Positions 37,097 through 46,231 of a stretch of 64,000 nucleotides of DNA are shown here, one piece after another. The notes beneath the pieces were generated by a model. It had not been told where the DNA came from. It did not search any database and was given only the letters and a program-made list of their open reading frames with translations. Every line of letters starts with the position of its first letter. Positions within the stretch are counted from its first letter, which is position 1. The position numbers and the translations under genes were made by a program. Source of the stretch: Bacteroidetes bacterium 43-16 (GTDB lineage: Bacteria; Bacteroidota; Bacteroidia; Chitinophagales; Chitinophagaceae); assembly GCA_001897525.1 (NCBI GenBank), contig MKTB01000003.1:1-64000 (forward strand), given 5' to 3'.

Positions 37097-38371
37097 ATGT
37101 CCTACCTTTTGAAGCGTGCAAACACCTACTATTACAACCGTAACACCCCTACCATTTACCGTGATCTTGACCCGCGCAAGAACGTGCGTATTTCTCTTGG
37201 CACGGCTTGCAAACGTACTGCATTGCGGAAATCATTGGCATTAGATGATTCCGTTGTGGAGTATTGGCAAAGCCTCCTTTCCGATAGTCAAAGCCACGAC
37301 CTTGAACGATTTGGAAAAATCGTTCATACAGCCCGCCAAATGGGCTTTGCCTATAAGCCAATCACCGAAATAGCAGCCCTGCCTATGCAGGAGCTATTAG
37401 AGCGGATATTGGCTTTACAGAGCGCATCCGAAAAACAGGTTAAAGCCGTTTTGGGTGGTAAAGAAGCGTCCAGCATCAGCCTAAGCCAAGCCTTAGAAAA
37501 ATACTGGCAGTTATCGCAAGACCTTGTATTCAACAAATCGGAAAGCCAGATAAGAAAGTGGCGTAATCCTCGTATCAAAGCCCTTAATAGCTTTATTGCC
37601 ATTGTCGGCGACAAGCCATTAAAAGAGATCACCAAAAGCGACATTACGGACTTTAGGGAATGGTGGGTAAAAAGGGTAAATAATGAGAACAAAGACCCTG
37701 ACAGTGCCAACAAGGATTTTATTCACCTGAAAGGCATTTTAGAGCTTGTTTCAGACCATGAAAGTATCGGGCTGGACATTTCCCACCTGTTTAAGAAAAT
37801 CAAGCTAAAAAAGGCGATTAAACAAACAAGGCTCCCCTTTACTTCGGAGCAAATTGTTTCGCTTGTAAACAATCCTAAGCTTTCAGAAATGGGAAGCGAT
37901 GGGCGCAATCTGCTTATGATCGTTGCGGAAACAGGCGCACGACCATCTGAAATTATCGGGTTACTGCCCGAAGATATTGTTCTTAATGATGCAATACCCC
38001 ATATCTGCATCAGGAACCGCAAAGATAAAATGCTGAAAACGCCACATAGCGAAAGAACAATTCCTTTGGTGGGCTATGCCTTAGAAGCATTCCGCAACTG
38101 TCCAAACGGATTTTTAAAATACCGCAATAAGCCCGACAACCTAACCAATGCAATTAGCAAATTTCTGCGGGATCATCGTTTAACTCCCTCCAAGCAGCAT
38201 ACCGTTTATTCTTTGCGGCATAGCTTCCAAGACAGGATTTTAAGTGTCAATGCGCCTGATCGGGTGCAAGCTGAATTGATGGGGCATAAATTCAACCGCC
38301 CTAAATACGGCAACGGGGCAAGTCTGGAACAAAAAAGAGATTGGCTGAATAAAATTAGGCTTACCACCTAA
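37097..38371 (+). CDS. Second tyrosine-type site-specific integrase (DUF6538-type N-terminus)
   Basis: MSYLLKRANTYYYNRNTPTIYRDLDPRKNVRISLGT; catalytic region TGARPSEIIGLLPEDI...VYSLRHSFQDRIL...AELMGHKF. Confidence 0.85.
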   Translation: MSYLLKRANTYYYNRNTPTIYRDLDPRKNVRISLGTACKRTALRKSLALDDSVVEYWQSLLSDSQSHDLERFGKIVHTARQMGFAYKPITEIAALPMQELLERILALQSASEKQVKAVLGGKEASSISLSQALEKYWQLSQDLVFNKSESQIRKWRNPRIKALNSFIAIVGDKPLKEITKSDITDFREWWVKRVNNENKDPDSANKDFIHLKGILELVSDHESIGLDISHLFKKIKLKKAIKQTRLPFTSEQIVSLVNNPKLSEMGSDGRNLLMIVAETGARPSEIIGLLPEDIVLNDAIPHICIRNRKDKMLKTPHSERTIPLVGYALEAFRNCPNGFLKYRNKPDNLTNAISKFLRDHRLTPSKQHTVYSLRHSFQDRILSVNAPDRVQAELMGHKFNRPKYGNGASLEQKRDWLNKIRLTT

Positions 38372-38373
38372 TT

Positions 38374-39021
38374 TTATTCAGATTCAAGATTGCTTTCAAA
38401 TGCAGCTTTCATATTTTCTATCTCTAGAAGGATCATATCAAGATTGCCATGTTGACTTTCATCGGAAAAGTAATTAGTCAATCCTGTATCTAGATGATCT
38501 TTCCAATTCAACAATGCATCAAAATATAATTCATCAATATAGCCTTTTTCGTTAGCTGCCTTCTCTCCAACATAACCATTATAAGGAATTGATGTTTCAT
38601 TTCTGAAAATTATAGTGGGGTCAACAATAGCCCCTATGCTTTCTCTAGCTCTTAACTCAAAGAATCCATAGACATTCAAAACAAGAGCATTAAAATTCCT
38701 ATCATCACCTTGTTTAATAACTGACGTCAGTTGTTCCTTACTCGGCAAAAGCGGAAAAAAATCTCTTACAACAAAAATATTGTAATATAGCTCTCCATCT
38801 GGCTCAAACAAACTCGAAGATTCTTTGTTAATCATCCAGATTTGACCATCAATTTCAATCGGAGTGTTAAATACCTGCAGTTTAGTTAAATCGTGAGTAT
38901 TATTTGTTAGAAACTCTGAACCTTCCAGACCATTAAATTCAACTTTTTTCCAAGTTTGCTTGTCATTCTGTAATCGGAAACGGGCACCTCTACCGGATAA
39001 TTCAATAAAATAATTGATCAT
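38374..39021 (-). CDS. Hypothetical protein
   Basis: 215 aa ORF, same strand as the peptidase operon. Confidence 0.5.
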   Translation of the reverse strand: MINYFIELSGRGARFRLQNDKQTWKKVEFNGLEGSEFLTNNTHDLTKLQVFNTPIEIDGQIWMINKESSSLFEPDGELYYNIFVVRDFFPLLPSKEQLTSVIKQGDDRNFNALVLNVYGFFELRARESIGAIVDPTIIFRNETSIPYNGYVGEKAANEKGYIDELYFDALLNWKDHLDTGLTNYFSDESQHGNLDMILLEIENMKAAFESNLESE

Positions 39022-39119
39022 TTACGTTAAGATTGAAAAATGTTTAGTAATAAAGAATTATGCGATTAAAAAAGCACAGAAAAGACTGATGCCCTTCCTA
39101 TGCTTAAAAAGTAATTTGA

Positions 39120-39614
39120 TTAATTTGCTCCTTGACAAATATAATCTATATCAGAGGAAAGTGCACAAACAAAATAACAAGAAACAACAATCCCAACAAC
39201 AGGATTAGTTATACCTAATCCTGCTAGCGCAACATTTGAAAAATAGAATTTAACAACATCTTTCCATGCATCTGAAGCTCCTTGCTGAACAAAGCTCTTA
39301 TCTGGATTTGATTGCACTAATTTACAAAGGACAGTCTTTAAGCTCCTAACCATTTCAATGAGCTTGTCTTCTATATCTTGTATTTTAAACCCTTTATAGA
39401 GTTCGTCCGGTAAGCCTTGTTGATTATCATAGAACAATTCTAAACAGTCTACAGTAAAACTATCAGGGTTTACTTTAGCATCATTAATTAATAGATGATG
39501 AAATTTTTCGCTCAATTCTTCCATTGAGTTCTTGTATATTTTTTCATCATTATCACTTAAATTTTCTGATACAAACTGTAATAAATATTCAACTTGTTCC
39601 TTTTTGTTGCTCAT
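39120..39614 (-). CDS. Hypothetical protein with hydrophobic C-terminus, coupled to peptidase gene
   Basis: 164 aa; TAATG overlap with upstream gene; C-terminal NVALAGLGITNPVVGIVVSCYFVCALSSDIDYICQGAN. Confidence 0.6.
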   Translation of the reverse strand: MSNKKEQVEYLLQFVSENLSDNDEKIYKNSMEELSEKFHHLLINDAKVNPDSFTVDCLELFYDNQQGLPDELYKGFKIQDIEDKLIEMVRSLKTVLCKLVQSNPDKSFVQQGASDAWKDVVKFYFSNVALAGLGITNPVVGIVVSCYFVCALSSDIDYICQGAN

Positions 39615-41194
39615 TATATTAAAATTTTTGGATAAAAGTCTGCTCCCATTTTTATAATTGGGTTGTAATAAATAATCTCTTTTGAAATACCTTTCTTTTT
39701 AGAATCTGTTGCATCAAAAATGAGTTCAAGTTCAGTTTTTCTATTTCTGCTATCTGTATCAAGCCAACCAATTGTAATGGCACGAGCGCGCCATAAGTAT
39801 TTTGCGTACCCTTTCTTCAATATTTTCTCACGATCTATAACATCTGGTTGACTTAATATATCCTTTTTAAAGTCACCAACTTCTGTAAGAAATATTTCCC
39901 ACTCAAAATATTGGAAATCAGATCCTGTTAAAGTGGATAATTCTTTCATCAACAAGTCTAGTTTACTAGAAAATCCTTGTACCTCATCAAGAATATCATG
40001 ATAACTAATTCTGATCTTATGATACAGAGGGATAATTAAACCTTCAATTATAGCAACTTTATGCTCTTTGTATTTTTTCTTAGCAGTTGGTTTTGGTGCA
40101 TGCCAAGTTGTGGAAACCTTCTGCCCAGTTGATTCTCCTATCTTACAATAACTATTATCAAATTCCATTTTTGTAAATGGACACAACTGATCATCATGTA
40201 CATAAAATTGCGTCATCCTTGATGTCAGTAATCTTAATCCATCAGACATCGGAAGTTCTCCTTCACCTCCTTCAAATGAAAAACCATTTATTGTTACAGC
40301 ATGATAACTTTTGCTGTTTTCATCGATTACAACCTTACCATCCTTTTCTAATTCGTTATATAATGATAATCCACAAATTAACGGAATCCCAGCTTTTAAA
40401 TAAGCGTATATATGAGATTTAATATTTCTATGTTGCTTTAGTCCAACTAACAAAGGATTCAATCCTAATTTTGATACCGCTACTCCCATTTGTTGCTGAC
40501 TCAACCCTATGCTAGGAAAACTTCTCATGTAAGAAGTTTCCGACAGCGCAAGTTTTGTGACCTCAGAAGGGGATGGAATACGATGCTGAAAACGTTTGCC
40601 AGTAATGTTAAATGCAGACCACAAAGCAATAGAGGCACAAACAGCTACTGTTTCATCTTGCTCTTGAAACGCCATACTTTGTACTTTTAGCTCAATCCCG
40701 TAAAGATTTACCGAATAATCTCTTTTTGCATGGTATCTTCTATTCCTCTCTTCATCTTCTTCATAATGCCTTATACAAGTACGACCAAGCATGAATCCAT
40801 TTTTAGCAGGCTTTAAGACGATAAATCCTAAATAATTGTCTTGCAAACTATACAGAGTTTTATCGTCTAAGCCTTCTGTCCAAATTTTTTTTAGTAGCCT
40901 ATTAGAAAATGAGAATTTTTCACCACGCTTATTATTACCCTTAAAGAAGTGTAAGCGCTTACAAAATCTATTATAATCCTGAAAACATCGTGCATAAAAA
41001 TTAGCGTAATCTTCCAAATAGTCTTTATCAACATAATTAGGCTCTATAAGAAACCTATCTGCCTTTAAATTTGCAAGTGTCTTTTCAAATGCTAAACTTG
41101 TCTGTGAATTATTTCCCGTCAACAGTTCAATTAAAGCCTTAGATTCTGTTTTGTAAGAATAAGTAGAGTTATCCTTTAATAAAGTAGAGGCCAT
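39614..41194 (-). CDS. Papain/C39-like cysteine peptidase-like protein
   Basis: FQEQDETVAVCASIALWSAF (Cys), ENSKSYHAVTINGF (His), FYVHDDQLCPFTKM (Asp) consistent with a papain-like triad. Confidence 0.6.
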   Translation of the reverse strand: MASTLLKDNSTYSYKTESKALIELLTGNNSQTSLAFEKTLANLKADRFLIEPNYVDKDYLEDYANFYARCFQDYNRFCKRLHFFKGNNKRGEKFSFSNRLLKKIWTEGLDDKTLYSLQDNYLGFIVLKPAKNGFMLGRTCIRHYEEDEERNRRYHAKRDYSVNLYGIELKVQSMAFQEQDETVAVCASIALWSAFNITGKRFQHRIPSPSEVTKLALSETSYMRSFPSIGLSQQQMGVAVSKLGLNPLLVGLKQHRNIKSHIYAYLKAGIPLICGLSLYNELEKDGKVVIDENSKSYHAVTINGFSFEGGEGELPMSDGLRLLTSRMTQFYVHDDQLCPFTKMEFDNSYCKIGESTGQKVSTTWHAPKPTAKKKYKEHKVAIIEGLIIPLYHKIRISYHDILDEVQGFSSKLDLLMKELSTLTGSDFQYFEWEIFLTEVGDFKKDILSQPDVIDREKILKKGYAKYLWRARAITIGWLDTDSRNRKTELELIFDATDSKKKGISKEIIYYNPIIKMGADFYPKILI

Positions 41195-41203
41195 AAAATG
41201 GAA

Positions 41204-41422
41204 TTATTTTACAATCTCGAAAGGCTTATGCAACATTTCATTTGATACGCGGGTATCAAATGCACTTTCTCGGCACTGGATATTTTTTGCGGCTTCATTT
41301 GCTTCGTTAACAAGTTGCTCAATTTCTTCTTTAGAGCGTTTGCCTTCAACAGCAGCTTTAAAATTCTCAATAGACATATCTAACAGCCTATTGCTTTTAG
41401 TTGTTTCTTCGAGTGTTGCCAT
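41204..41422 (-). CDS. Small hypothetical protein at the head of the peptidase operon
   Basis: 72 aa, ends 9 bp before the peptidase start. Confidence 0.5.
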   Translation of the reverse strand: MATLEETTKSNRLLDMSIENFKAAVEGKRSKEEIEQLVNEANEAAKNIQCRESAFDTRVSNEMLHKPFEIVK

Positions 41423-41966
41423 GTGTGTCGTTTTAATAAAAGGAGTGCAAAATTAAGAACAATTTTTTAATTAAAATCATTATAATGCTAAAATAAATAA
41501 AACAACAAATAATATTTAGTTTACTTATTCACAGGCATCTAACAAAATTTCTCTCTGTTTTTCAATCACCTATTAAAATGGACAATAATTATTCCTACTA
41601 AATTTTGTTCAATTTAACCGTTTTTCATCAAAAACATTTCAAATCAATACTTAGAACGATAGAAAACAAGCGATTTTTAAAGCGTCTATTTAACCCAATC
41701 GAGCTCAATCACCACTTGGAAATTCCCATGGAATACTTGTTTCTTTAGTCAATAACGCCAATTGGCTCATGCATTGTTACATACATATACTTCTCCAACC
41801 ATTGAAATAGTGCATTCCATTTTTTCGGTGCCCCAAACCAAGTGCTAATCTCCATATCAAAACTCACTACAAAACCATTGTGAACTATTTTGACAACAGG
41901 CCTAACAGTGCATCCGCAGAATCATTCAATGCTAAGATCAAGGCCTTCAGAAGACAATTTAGGAGA

Positions 41967-42040
41967 GTAAGGTCTGTTGAATTTTTCTTATTCAGGATCG
42001 CTAAACTTTATGCTTAATAATGGTTGCTCCACAAGTTTTT
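41967..42040. repeat. Diverged copy of left chromosomal flank 12335..12410
   Basis: GTAAGGTCTGTTGAATTTTTCTTATTCAGGATCGCTAAACTTTATGCTTAA...CTCCACAA aligned by eye to the left flank with roughly one mismatch in five. Confidence 0.7.
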
Positions 42041-42055
42041 AATTTGATCCATTTT

Positions 42056-42076
42056 CTGTGCAAATCCTGTGCAAAT
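42056..42076 (+). repeat. Tandem 11-bp repeat (C)CTGTGCAAAT x2 (candidate integrase arm-type site, right end)
   Basis: ctgtgcaaatcctgtgcaaat matching 12633..12654. Confidence 0.6.
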
Positions 42077-42079
42077 AAA

Positions 42080-42113
42080 AAAGGGTTTCAGTTTTAAAAC
42101 GCTGAAACCCTTT
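42080..42113 (-). terminator. tRNA-Asn copy 1 terminator
   Basis: AAAGGGTTTCAG/CTGAAACCCTTT with T-run on the minus strand. Confidence 0.75.
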
Positions 42114-42121
42114 ACTGGCTT

Positions 42122-42197
42122 GCTCTCCCTGCTGGACTTGAACCAGCGACCCCCTGATTAACAGTCAGGTGCTCTAACCAACTGAGCTAAGGAAGAA
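42122..42197 (-). tRNA. tRNA-Asn(GTT), copy 1
   Basis: Reverse complement TTCTTCCTTAGCTCAGTTGGTTAGAGCACCTGACTGTTAATCAGGGGGTCGCTGGTTCAAGTCCAGCAGGGAGAGC; anticodon GTT. Confidence 0.93.
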
Positions 42198-42355
42198 TTT
42201 TTCAATCCGCTTTCCGCTGATTGGACTGCAAATATAAGGAGCGTTTTGGATTCTCCAAATATCTTTTTTCACCGAACAGCAAAGCTATATGTTTTTATTA
42301 ATCCACAAGTTTTGCTATTGATCACTAACCCCTCAAAAATCAGGGCATAAAAAAA

Positions 42356-42379
42356 AGAGACCACATTACTGTGATCTCT
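42356..42379 (-). terminator. tRNA-Asn copy 2 terminator
   Basis: AGAGACCAC-attact-GTGATCTCT with T-run on the minus strand; same structure at 12457..12480. Confidence 0.7.
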
Positions 42380-42382
42380 TTT

Positions 42383-42458
42383 GCTCTCCCTTCAGGACTT
42401 GAACCTGAGACCCCCTGATTAACAGTCAGGTGCTCTAACCAACTGAGCTAAGGAAGAA
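42383..42458 (-). tRNA. tRNA-Asn(GTT), copy 2
   Basis: Same cloverleaf as copy 1 with a different T-arm (CTCAGGTTCAAGTCCTGAA); 3' half identical to the attL fragment. Confidence 0.93.
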
Positions 42459-42553
42459 TTTTTCAATCCGTTTTTCGTTGATTGGATTGCAAAGATAAGA
42501 CGTGTTTCGGATTCTCCAAAATATTTTTTAAGAATTTTTAAATATTTTTCAGC

Positions 42554-45500
42554 CTAATATTTAGACTTGTAATAATCGCTGTACAACTGCCAGTTTTTAT
42601 CGGTGTACAGCTTTAAAATATTATCGTTAGAAATGATCAGGATCTCGTACTCATTTGCATTAGTAAACTCCCGGAACAGTTCTTTTACTTTTGTTATTTC
42701 TGCAACATACTTTTTCGCTTCAGCGGCATTTTTAAACTCCTGCACCACGATAACACTCCTTTGCCCGTCCAGTGGCGTTACAGACACCTCCAGCTGCTTA
42801 CGTGCTGCCTTGCTGCTGTTGTAATCCCTTAAGCCCGCCCTGAGCCCGTTGATCTTATTATCGGTCACGGGTGTGCTCAGCATTACATAATGCAGGTTAT
42901 TGGGCTTATAGCTATACTGCAGGCTGCTATCACCCGGCAGCACTGCCGGAGCGCTTACCTGGTGGCTTAAGCGGGCAGAATCTTTGCGCCATTCTTCTAA
43001 CTGTGCTTTCACATAGGTCTGCAGATTTTTCGCCCACTGTATGGTCTCGTCACTTTGATTCTGGGCCACAAAAATGGTCAATAAACTATCTGCTTCTTTA
43101 TAGTCTTTATTGCCTGCGATGGCCGCATACCGCACCAGGGTGTACTTCTTCTGGTAAGGTGCTATTTCCTTAGGATATAAAGCCGGTGCGGCTTCTGCAT
43201 CCCTGTATGCTTTCGAGAAGTCCTGGCTCATCAATGCGCCGTAAGCACCTTCATAGTGCTCGGCAATAGACATACCGTTTGCCGTAGCTCCGACTTGCTC
43301 TTGCTCCCGGCTGGCTGCAGCCACCATCTTCGCCCATTCTGATGCAGCATATTGCGATTGCAGCTTACTCAGGTATTCCTCTGTCTTGCTTTTTTCTCCT
43401 TTGTTTAATGCGATCAGGTAACGGTAATAGGTGATCTCTGCACCATAAGGATGTTGCGGGTATTTACGGTCCAGCTCTTCAAAAGTATTTAAGGCCATAG
43501 GAATATCTTCCATATGCTTGTAATAGCCTATTCCCAGCTGATACAGGGCCGTTTCCAGGGCTTTGCCGACACTGTCTATGGCAGGCTTTCCTTTCGGGAT
43601 CAACGCTATCAGGTCGCTTTCTGCAGGCAATGTGGCCCTTAGCTGGTCTTCTTCTGACATAGCAGTCGATTCCTCTCCTGAGCTGCCCCCCGAATTGCCG
43701 AACTGGCTGCTGCGGTTCCAGTCATCTTTCAGCTTACGGTCGCCCCATTTCTGTTTAAAGCTCGCGATCCCTTTCTGCATATTGGCAGGATTGGAGAAAT
43801 ACCAGGATTGCTTGCCCGAACTTAAAGCAGTGGGCGCAGGTAAAGCCTGAGGCGCATTCTGCGCATTCTTGGCGGCATATAAGCTATCCAGCAAATGCTT
43901 CTCTAGGTCTTTGATCTGTTTACGCACCACAGACAGCTGGTCTTTTTCTCTCATCTGGGCCAGGCGCAATAAACTATCATTATATTTTACATTATTACCC
44001 GGCTCAGCAATATAATCCAAAGCTCCCGCACGCTGTAAGGCTATGCCGTAAGTAGGATTCTGGGCTTCGGTCAGGAAGGCCAGGGCGCTGTCATAAACAG
44101 ACTTAGCGGTATTGTAATTATTCTGGAGATAATAGATATTACCCAGACCGGCAAATGCCAGGCCTTTTTGGCTCACATTCTTTGTACTGGTATTGATCGC
44201 TTTTCTATACGAGGCGATGGCCATAGCCGTATCCTTATTGGCTTCATAGATCCTGGCCTGGGCAAAGTGAATTTTATCGTAGTAGTCTTTATACTTTGTT
44301 TCCCTGCTCATTTTTTGCAGGCTCGACAGCAGGGCACGTGTATCTGAAGCTCCACCGGCAATGCTGTTGTTTACTTTATTCATTTTGGCATAGAAGTCCA
44401 TTTCCATAGCAGGCTTCAAAGCGATCACTTTATCAAAAGCAGAGTCCGAGGCCAGGTAGCGGCCTTCTCTTTGCAGTAATTGTCCCCTGATAAAGGAAGC
44501 TCTCTGCCTCAACCAGTCGGGGCTGCTCTTATCTTCTGACAGAGCCACCAGGTCATTAACGGCCGCGGAATGATTGTTTTGCTTGAGGTCTACAAAAGAC
44601 TGTACGGTAGCAAACCTGCCATCCAAAAGACTGCTGTACTGCTTACTGCTGCGCATCATATTCAGTACGGTCTGCGCCAGGCTCAGCTGGCTATCCTGGG
44701 CCAGCGTTCTGGCCAGCCACATGATGGCATCGTTCTTGGAGGATTGGTGCAGGAGGAAGTTGTTAGATACTTCATCCGGCAGTTCGCCCAGTGCTTTTTC
44801 GGCTTTCTTGTCTTTCTTTTTTGCTTTTTCTTTTTTCTCCTGCTCGGCAGTAGCTACAATATATTTGAAGGCTGCGGATGCATTCTTATAATCTCCTTTA
44901 TAGTAATAGGCTTTACCTACAATAAAATACATATTGTCCTGCCACCTGCTCCGGGGATCGTGGATCTGTATGCCTACGCCCGCTTTCCTGATCAGGGAGT
45001 CCAGGTCTACGGCATATTTAGCCGAGTCCACATCCGGATCAAAAGGGAACAGGGGCAACAGCGAATCATACTGGGTCACGCTACTGCGGAGCATATTATC
45101 TTCTACCTTCTTAAGCCGCTCCTGGGCATTAAAGTGGTAGTTGTATTTGGTCGTGGTATTGTGCCAGGCACGGCGCAGGAAAGACCATTTCTTTTTGCGC
45201 ATATCCTCATTGGAATAGGCATCTCTTTTCTTCTTCTCCTTGGCCCTCATTTTGGCGTTATAGGCCTTCTCCCGGTCTTTGACCCGTTTCTTGGCCTGGG
45301 CTTCCCGTTCCACCTTAGCCTTCGCCAGGCTGTCTGTCCGGATGGCCCGGACGGCAGCAATACTATCTTTTAAGGCCTGGTTACGGGCTTTCTGCTCCGT
45401 AAGAACGGTCTGTATACTATCATTATACTGTTTGCGGACGGCCGCTAAGGAGTCCTGCATATTCTTGCGCACTGTGGCCAGGCTATCCTGCATCTGCTGG

Positions 45501-46102
45501 CGGGCTGTAGCCAGGCTGTCTTTCATCCTGACCCTGACTTTGGCCAGGGAATCTGCCCTTGCCTGCCTTACGCGGGCAATACTATCAGTACGGGCCTGCT
45601 TTGCTGTGGCTACACTGTCTTTATAGGCTTTGCTTTCCCGGTAAGCCTTCAGCCGGTCCAGGCTGTCTTTCCTGGCGGTCTGGATGGCCTTTAAGCTATC
45701 TGCGGCCCTTTGCCTTTCCTGTTTCTGGAACTCCAGGACCGTGCGTACACTATCATTATAACGCTTATTGGCTATTGCAGTACTGTCGGCAACACGCTGG
45801 CGCTCTTTTTTCAAGCTGTCCTGCAAGGCAGCCTGGGCAGCTTTCATACTGTCCACATAGCGTTGCCGGGCCTGCTTCATGCTGTCAATATACTCGGGAG
45901 AGCCGGGTTTGAGACTGGCCTGCCGGATCACTTCTTTTTTCTTTACCGTATCTTCCTCTTTGTTCAGGGTATCTTGTACGGGATCATAATAATAAAAAGC
46001 ATTATCCCCCCGGGGCATCGGCTTATTTAAGGCAGACACACGGGCTAAAACGATCAGACCAATGATGGTCAATATAATATATACTACTTTTCGGTTCTTC
46101 AA
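42554..46102 (-). CDS. SprE/PorW-like T9SS/gliding TPR protein with long DSL-rich repetitive N-terminus
   Basis: TTKYNYHFNAQERLKKVEDNML...LPLFPFDPD...GIQIHDPRSRWQDNMYFIVGKAYYYKGDY resembles SprE/PorW; TPRs; KDSLA/RADSLA heptad-like repeats. Confidence 0.7.
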   Translation of the reverse strand: MKNRKVVYIILTIIGLIVLARVSALNKPMPRGDNAFYYYDPVQDTLNKEEDTVKKKEVIRQASLKPGSPEYIDSMKQARQRYVDSMKAAQAALQDSLKKERQRVADSTAIANKRYNDSVRTVLEFQKQERQRAADSLKAIQTARKDSLDRLKAYRESKAYKDSVATAKQARTDSIARVRQARADSLAKVRVRMKDSLATARQQMQDSLATVRKNMQDSLAAVRKQYNDSIQTVLTEQKARNQALKDSIAAVRAIRTDSLAKAKVEREAQAKKRVKDREKAYNAKMRAKEKKKRDAYSNEDMRKKKWSFLRRAWHNTTTKYNYHFNAQERLKKVEDNMLRSSVTQYDSLLPLFPFDPDVDSAKYAVDLDSLIRKAGVGIQIHDPRSRWQDNMYFIVGKAYYYKGDYKNASAAFKYIVATAEQEKKEKAKKKDKKAEKALGELPDEVSNNFLLHQSSKNDAIMWLARTLAQDSQLSLAQTVLNMMRSSKQYSSLLDGRFATVQSFVDLKQNNHSAAVNDLVALSEDKSSPDWLRQRASFIRGQLLQREGRYLASDSAFDKVIALKPAMEMDFYAKMNKVNNSIAGGASDTRALLSSLQKMSRETKYKDYYDKIHFAQARIYEANKDTAMAIASYRKAINTSTKNVSQKGLAFAGLGNIYYLQNNYNTAKSVYDSALAFLTEAQNPTYGIALQRAGALDYIAEPGNNVKYNDSLLRLAQMREKDQLSVVRKQIKDLEKHLLDSLYAAKNAQNAPQALPAPTALSSGKQSWYFSNPANMQKGIASFKQKWGDRKLKDDWNRSSQFGNSGGSSGEESTAMSEEDQLRATLPAESDLIALIPKGKPAIDSVGKALETALYQLGIGYYKHMEDIPMALNTFEELDRKYPQHPYGAEITYYRYLIALNKGEKSKTEEYLSKLQSQYAASEWAKMVAAASREQEQVGATANGMSIAEHYEGAYGALMSQDFSKAYRDAEAAPALYPKEIAPYQKKYTLVRYAAIAGNKDYKEADSLLTIFVAQNQSDETIQWAKNLQTYVKAQLEEWRKDSARLSHQVSAPAVLPGDSSLQYSYKPNNLHYVMLSTPVTDNKINGLRAGLRDYNSSKAARKQLEVSVTPLDGQRSVIVVQEFKNAAEAKKYVAEITKVKELFREFTNANEYEILIISNDNILKLYTDKNWQLYSDYYKSKY

Positions 46103-46231
46103 GCTTTATATAAGAAAATAAAGATGTTACAAAGTTAATAACTACTTTAAAAATAAAATATTGCGCATATTAAGACTTTTTTTACGCTTATGTTATACTA
46201 TTTTGCAGTTTTATAAGTTTAAGCAGCTATT

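Larger units (their letters stand above)
12484..42197. mobile_element. Integrated mobilizable element in the tRNA-Asn locus (tyrosine recombinase, MobF relaxase, coupling protein; no visible T4SS core)
   Basis: tRNA 3' fragment at the left end with adjacent integrase, intact tRNA-Asn at the right end, mobilization genes between; exact right end uncertain (42122-42197 preferred, up to 42458 possible). Confidence 0.85.

Noticed and set aside
12121-42500. Retron or diversity-generating retroelement
   Set aside because: No reverse transcriptase motif (xxDD) noticed in any supplied ORF.
45280-45900. Nucleotide repeat array (possible satellite/CRISPR)
   Set aside because: Repeats are degenerate in-frame codons for DSLA heptads in a coding gene, not identical DNA repeats.
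44570-45912. Long plus-strand ORFs (267 aa, 117 aa, 115 aa, 106 aa) opposite the SprE/PorW-like gene
   Set aside because: Antisense shadow ORFs of a repetitive coding region; no RBS or recognizable domains, while the minus-strand gene has TPRs and clear architecture.
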